Below are positions 58,672 through 64,000 of a DNA stretch of 64,000 nt, one piece after another. This DNA is from Pilaira anomala (lineage: Eukaryota; Mucoromycota; Mucoromycetes; Mucorales; Mucoraceae), in NCBI GenBank assembly GCA_025716855.1, contig JAIXMQ010000023.1, forward strand, positions 186,001 through 250,000, in the 5' to 3' direction. How positions within the stretch are numbered: position 1 is the stretch's first letter; each line of letters begins with the position of its first letter. A program made the position numbers and the translations under genes. The notes below the pieces were generated by a model that searched no databases, had not been told where the DNA came from, and saw nothing but the letters and a program-made list of their open reading frames with translations.

Positions 58672-60770
58672 TTTTTATTACCCACCCCCCCTTTTCTCCC
58701 CCTTTTGCTTAAATACTTCTTTAATAATTAATCGTACATAATATATAATAATATTACCAACAACAAAATAATCTTTCCTACTTTGTAAAGTATTTTTATT
58801 TAATTAAAAAAAAAAATTCAATCAAAAACCCTTTTAGCTCAAAAGTCTAACAAGACAAATCTCATTGTTTTTGATTAATAAAAAAAAAAAAAATGCTTCT
58901 CTCAAATGTATCACCTAACGTTGTGTAAAACCTTCTTTATGGGAAATTAAAAACTATCCATTGCGTAGTAGTGTCATCTCTTTCTTTATTTAGAAAACCC
59001 CCAATTTTTTAGATCAAGTATATACCTTTTTTTTTTTTTTTAGTGTATCTTTTTCTCACGTTTATTTTTCTCATAAAAAAAAAAAAAATGTTTCATCCGC
59101 ACCATTAAATATTCGGTTTTTAATAATCGCATCGAGTAAAAAAAAAAAAAGCCCAAAACGAGTCTCGGTGATGTAAATATAAAAAGTAGTTGCAAAAAGA
59201 AATAATTGATTTAATCAAACTAAGCAGTGTATATAGTGTAACCTTGAAGTTTTTTTGTTTGTTATTTTATAATTGCATTAAAAACATCAATTTGTTTGTT
59301 TTTTTTTATATATATCTCTCTTTTTCAAGATCGATCAGGAAAATAAATCTTATTAGTTAAAAAAAAAAAAAGCTCGATAAAAGGTCTTGTTTTCACTTGT
59401 AATTCATAGTTACAACTTTATGATGGTAATATTTAAATATAATGTTTTTTTTTTTTTTTTTTTTTGGCGCTAAAACTTAGTATTAAACCTTATATTCTGT
59501 TTATTTATAAGAAACATGTTTGTATCATTTCCTATTATTATAATTATTCAAATCCCAATTCTCTGTTGAAAAAGTACAAAGTCGTTATAATTTCTATTTG
59601 GAGAAAACAGAATTCTAACTATGCGAAATTTTATTTTGTCAAAATAGAATTTTATAATTTATTATTATTATGCAAAAAGAAAACAATGATAGCGCAGCAG
59701 TAAAATGACGATTTTTTAAAATCATAAATTATAAAAAGTAATCACTTTTTTGTGATTGAAACAACATATATATATATTTACTATTTATTATAGGAGAGAA
59801 GAGATAAATGAATTAATTGCCTATTTCTTTAAATGTAGTCAAAATAAAATATTTTTTTTAGGAGCTTAAATACATCTTTTTTTTTTTTTTTATGCAACAA
59901 CAAAAGAGACCCTTAAAAAAGCGTCAAAAAAAACAAGATCAGGGATGAACAGTGATTATATTTATATATAAAAAAAGGGTGTCTCTATACCCTTTTGTTT
60001 CACTTATCATCGATTATATATATATATATATATATATAAAAGTTCAAAATATAAAAAGGGCGTGTTTTTTTTTGCCAATTACAACACATTTAAAATCATT
60101 TCATTTTCAGTGATAGATAAGATTAATTATTAGTAATAGAGCCATTACTATGTTGTCTCCTCGCTTCTTGTTCTTATCATTTCAGCCCTCTCATTCAATA
60201 GATTTAATTATAGTCGTATTATTATGCATTAAAGTAATTGCTATTATTTACTTTGATAGAAAAAAAAAAAAAAGTCTGTAGTCTAGGCTTAAATGAATGC
60301 ATTTTGTATATAGATCTGAAATATCATTTTTATTCTCTCTCTCTCTTTAATTTTGTCTATAGTTATCAAAGAAGGTCGGAAAGGAGATAATGCATATAAA
60401 AAAACCTTTTTTTTTTCTCTTTAATATTAAACAATATTAAATAATAACTTTTTATCAAATGTTACAAAAAAAAAAAGTACATAAAATCATTGAAAAATAA
60501 AATGAATGTTATTTTAACCAGATCGTACCTTATTTTTTTTTTTATTGTTATTATTGTATATACATCTATACTATCTCTTTATTTTTTTTTTGTGGTTTCA
60601 GGGTATATATCAAGGGGTGGAATTGGGGTTTAGTATAGATATATAGAAGTATTATACTATGTGGGCATTTTTTTTTTTAAAAAAAAAAAGGGAAAAAAAA
60701 CCGGAATTAGAGAGAAAAAGAGTAAGCCTTTTTAAACAAATATAGGCAAATATATATATATATATAGTTT
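58641..60770. other. Long AT-rich intergenic region
   Basis: Convergent 3' flanks of CSC1 and the membrane-protein gene, 2.1 kb, with many A/T runs, an (AT)n run at 60017-60038 and no convincing ORF. The only longer frame (59464-59703) is Ile/Lys/Tyr-rich translation of AT-rich DNA. No tRNA-like fold was noticed. Confidence 0.5.
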
Positions 60771-61499
60771 TCAGGATAAGGTAGATTCAAATGATGTTAC
60801 AGTTTGAATAGGTGGCATTGGAGCCAAAGCTGCTTGATAAGGCTTTAAAAAACTATGACTACTACTACTACTACTATGACTTGAAGATGACTTGGAACTT
60901 GCACGAGAAGGTAACAAGGCCAAATTAGGTTCCGTCACTAATAAAAGAGAAGGCGATGATGCGTTTTCTAATTGTAACCTTAATTGAATACTGGGTGGTT
61001 GATTTCGAATGAAATTGATATCAGTATAATGATGACTTTGCGCTGCGGCGGCTACGGTAGTAGAATTAGAGGACCAAGCAGAAGATGAAATAGAGGATTG
61101 GTTACTGCAGTGGATCGATTCAGGTGTAGCCGGTAGTTTCTCTTCATAGACTATAGGTGGATGATCATTCCATTCAAGATCCGCTTCTTGTAAGTCCTTA
61201 TGTCTTCTTTCAAACGATTTCTTCTTGAATACGCCTGACCGTCCCAATTTATCCATCCTTCTGCCATCCACTGTACGTCGGATTCGACTACAGTTAAGGA
61301 TAAAACATGTAAAGAGTACTAAACAAACCACTAATATCACTGTAAATGGTCCTAATGTACTGGTAGGTATCCGCTCGGTCGTCGCTATAGGCTCTTTATG
61401 TGAACTCTTATTGTTCATTGCGGTTTGGGTGAGAAGTGTGTTTTGATAGTTTAGTGGTGAATTTGAAGGAGGGGGTATAGTTGGTTTGCTCAAATCCAT
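60771..61499 (-). CDS. Single-pass membrane protein, unknown function
   Basis: Intronless 242-aa frame. An N-terminal Pro/Thr/Ser-rich segment of about 49 residues without a cleavable signal precedes a membrane span (residues 50-70, GPFTVILVVCLVLFTCFILNC). Basic residues (SRIRR) follow, so by the positive-inside rule the C-terminus is cytosolic. The cytosolic part has NDHPPIVYEEKLP, Ser runs (SSKSSSSHSSSSSSHS) and Ala/Ser-rich low complexity. Domain layout is reminiscent of fungal Wsc/Mid2-like or cadherin-like sensors, but the extracellular part is much shorter. No family was recognised. Confidence 0.65.
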   Translation of the reverse strand: MDLSKPTIPPPSNSPLNYQNTLLTQTAMNNKSSHKEPIATTERIPTSTLGPFTVILVVCLVLFTCFILNCSRIRRTVDGRRMDKLGRSGVFKKKSFERRHKDLQEADLEWNDHPPIVYEEKLPATPESIHCSNQSSISSSAWSSNSTTVAAAAQSHHYTDINFIRNQPPSIQLRLQLENASSPSLLLVTEPNLALLPSRASSKSSSSHSSSSSSHSFLKPYQAALAPMPPIQTVTSFESTLS

Positions 61500-62665
61500 T
61501 TTTATTTTATCTACGTGTTTTTTTTTTATTTTAATTATTAGTGATAAAAAGAAAGAAAGAATAAAAAGAAGAAGAGTTGAAAAGAAAAACCTTAATATAT
61601 ATTTAAAAATATACTTTTTGTCTTTCGGCGCACTTTTTTTTTTTTTTTTTTGTATTTACGATCTCTTTTTTTTTTTGTATGATACATGTATATATAAAAA
61701 AAAAAGGGGTGGAATGTATCATAAAAGGAGGGGAGAAAGAGAGAAAGACTTGATCAAGGAAGAAGAAAGGGAGGTAGATAAGAAAAAAGGCTGAAGTTAT
61801 ATTATGAAATTGACTTGCTGCAAAAAAAAAAAAAAAAAGTGATACATGCATTGGACCGCCACACACGCAATATCTGTTGGTGATAAATAAAACTTGAACC
61901 ATTCAAAAACGTGCATATATATATATATATATATGATTAACCCTGCTCCACATTATAAAAATGTCTTTTTTTTTTTCGAAAAAAAAAAGATTCTCATTCC
62001 CGGAAGGTATTTATAGTATACAACAACAAATGTTTGTGTGTAGATCAATATCATTTTAAAGTTTGATTTCTCTCTCTCTCTCATCCACACGATATATTCC
62101 ACGCACGTGGACATAGAACTTGTCGTTCATACAGTGCACACACACGATGGTCTTTCAGTAAGAAAACTGGGCGGCACAAATAAATATATTTTTATGACAT
62201 TTTTCTCCTTATTATTATGTATTACCTCTTATATATTTTAAAATGTTATGTTAATGATGACACTCAAATGCTTTAGTTAGTGTTCCTTTTTTTTCTTTTT
62301 TTTTTTTTCCATACCTTGTCACATCACATATACACATTAAAATGATGTAATTTGATTTTGATAAGAGAAAATGTAATGTAATATTAATAATAAAAAGTGC
62401 GTGTACTTAAAAAAAAAAAACGTATGATGAGAAATTAGGTCTAAATACTTCATGTTTGTACATTGCATTAAAACAGGGAAATTTTCTTCTTTTTATGCAG
62501 TATAAAAAGTAAAAATAACTTGAAAAGAAATCTATGAATGGTTTATATAAAGCGTTTGCTTTTTTTTTTTAAAGAAAAAAATCTAATATATAAGCAACTT
62601 GGGCATTATATAATATATATATTTATTACTGAAACAGAGAGAAAGGGTGTAAGAAAAAAAATTTT
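61500..62665. other. Intergenic region membrane protein/MMSDH
   Basis: AT-rich 1.2 kb with A/T runs, (AT)n at 61915-61933 and CT repeats at 62070-62080. It holds the promoter of the membrane-protein gene and the 3' flank of the dehydrogenase. Nothing else recognised. Confidence 0.5.
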
Positions 62666-64000
62666 TTAACTGTGAGTGGGCATACTGACACTAGCCTTAG
62701 TATGTTCAGAATCACTTTCCTTCCATAAGGCAGTAACAGTCTTGGGCTTAGTATAGAACTGAAGACCACTCTTTCCGTAGAAATTCATATCACCCAAGAT
62801 AGACCCACGACTACCAGTGAAAGAGAAAGGAGGAACAGGAACAGGGATAGGCACATTGATACCTACCTGTCCAACATCAATCTCGTGTTCAAACTTACGA
62901 GCACTAGGTCCAGAGTTAGTGAAGACAGCAGTACCGTTACCATAAGGGTTCTTATTAATCAATTCAATAGCATCATCTAAAGTATCTACATTAAGTGTAA
63001 CCAAGACAGGTCCAAAGATTTCTTCACGGTAACATTCCATATCTGTCTTGACATCCGTGATCAAAGTAGGTCCAACAAAGTTACCCTTTTCATACCCCTT
63101 GACAACAACACCACGACCATCCAAGACCAAGTTAGCGCCTTCATCTTGTCCACTCTGGATCAAACGTTCAATACGTTCCTTGGATTGAACCGTAATCACT
63201 GGTCCAACATCGGTCTCAGGATCCATACCGAATCCAACCTTGAGCTCACGAGCACGTTGTGCTAATTCAGGTAACCATTCTTTTGTCTCTCCAACACAAA
63301 CTAAAGTGCTTAATGCCATACAACGTTGACCTGCAGCACCAAAAGCAGCACCAGCAATAGCGTTCAATGCAGATTGCTTGTTAGCATCAGGTAAAAGCAC
63401 AGCATGGTTCTTGGCCCCCAAGTTGGCTTGAACTCGCTTACCGTTAGCATTACCACGTGTATAGATATGTTCACCAGCACGATCGGAACCAACAAATGAA
63501 ATTGCCTTGATCTCGGGCTCATCACAGATATAGTTGACACAATCAACTGCACCATGAACAACGTTCAAGACACCATCAGGTACACCGGCTTCCGCTGCTA
63601 ACTTGGCCAACATCATCATAGCGCCTGGATCACGTTCAGAGGGCTTCATGATGATAGAGTTACCAGCTGCAATAGCCAAAGGGAACATCCAAAGAGGGAT
63701 CATGGCAGGGAAATTGAAAGGACAAATACCTGCAACAACACCTAAAGGTTCACGATACATATCTATACATAAAAAAACATAAGTAAAAAAAAAAAAAAAA
63801 AAAAAAAAAGAGAGATAGATAATGGCTGTGTAAAACAAACTTACATGTTTCCATATCTTTTGCAACTGTTAACTTTTCACCCATCAACATATTCGTAAGA
63901 GCACAAGCTTGTTCAACCACTTGAAGACCACGGAAGACATCTCCTTTAGCATCAGCAAAAGTTTTACCTTGTTCATACACAATGTTCTCTGCAATAGCAT
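62666..64000 (-). CDS. Methylmalonate-semialdehyde dehydrogenase, 3' part
   Basis: Partial: the 5' end is beyond base 64000. Exons on the minus strand are from the window edge to 63845, and 63762-62666. Motifs fit ALDH6A1: [33 protein letters not shown], and the catalytic Cys in [10 protein letters not shown], then EIFGPVL. The end [20 protein letters not shown] is family typical. The enzyme oxidises methylmalonate or malonate semialdehyde to propionyl-CoA or acetyl-CoA in the mitochondrial matrix (valine and thymine catabolism). The splice creates METYMYREP, which keeps phase. The targeting presequence is outside the window. Confidence 0.95.

Noticed and set aside
59464..59703. 80-codon plus-strand frame in the long spacer
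   Set aside because: Ile/Lys/Tyr-rich product typical of random AT-rich frames; no splice or family support.

Overview
This window looks like nuclear DNA of an early-diverging, AT-rich filamentous fungus, most probably Mucoromycota (Mucorales-like). The evidence is short spliceosomal introns of about 50-130 nt with GTAAGT/GTAAAA-type donors in almost every gene, very long A/T homopolymers, fungus-specific genes such as MMM1 of the ERMES complex, and genes that ascomycete yeasts have lost (coilin, a probable FAAP100, a 4EHP-type eIF4E). About 25 protein genes could be modelled. The exon chains were assembled by hand from reading frame, splice sites and family similarity recalled from memory, and all complete models close without a frameshift. 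No tRNA, rRNA, CRISPR array or coding transposon was recognised.

Layout. 1-11.4 kb: a WDR6/Trm734 5' part (-) diverges from valyl-tRNA synthetase (+). Then come CSN3 (+), a universal-stress-protein-domain gene (-), histidyl-tRNA synthetase (-) and SYS1 (-). 12.5-19.1 kb: an ORD-only oxysterol-binding protein (+), a 4EHP-like cap-binding protein (+), prefoldin subunit 6 (+), and tail-to-tail with it a coilin homologue (-). 19.6-21.2 kb: copy 1 of a non-coding repeat of about 1.5 kb. 21.2-24 kb: a gene-poor stretch with inverted repeats, then ribosomal protein uL2 (-). 24.6-35 kb: a co-directional run of a small secreted protein, FCP1, a PMC1-type Ca2+-ATPase, MMM1 and PRP40. 35.2-36.7 kb: copy 2 of the repeat, same orientation.

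37.5-47.1 kb: a small protein with an RVxF-like motif (-), a Crz1-like C2H2 zinc-finger protein (+), a SAM methyltransferase (+), MCM2 (-) and PEX16 (+). 47.4-58.6 kb: a 69-residue membrane protein (-), a probable FAAP100 (Fanconi anaemia core complex) homologue (-), a Rho guanine nucleotide exchange factor (+) and a CSC1/TMEM63 channel (+). 60.7-64 kb: a single-pass membrane protein (-) and the 3' part of methylmalonate-semialdehyde dehydrogenase (-).

Most genes are unrelated housekeeping functions rather than one system: translation and tRNA (VAS1, HTS1, WDR6, uL2, 4EHP), RNA polymerase II and splicing (FCP1, PRP40, coilin), genome maintenance (MCM2, FAAP100), organelles (MMM1, PEX16, SYS1, OSH) and calcium or mechanosensing (PMC1, CSC1, Crz1-like factor). 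The points most worth following are the FAAP100-like gene, the fungal coilin, the paired 1.47-kb repeat with an invariant hairpin, and several unusually short first coding exons, including one consisting only of ATG.
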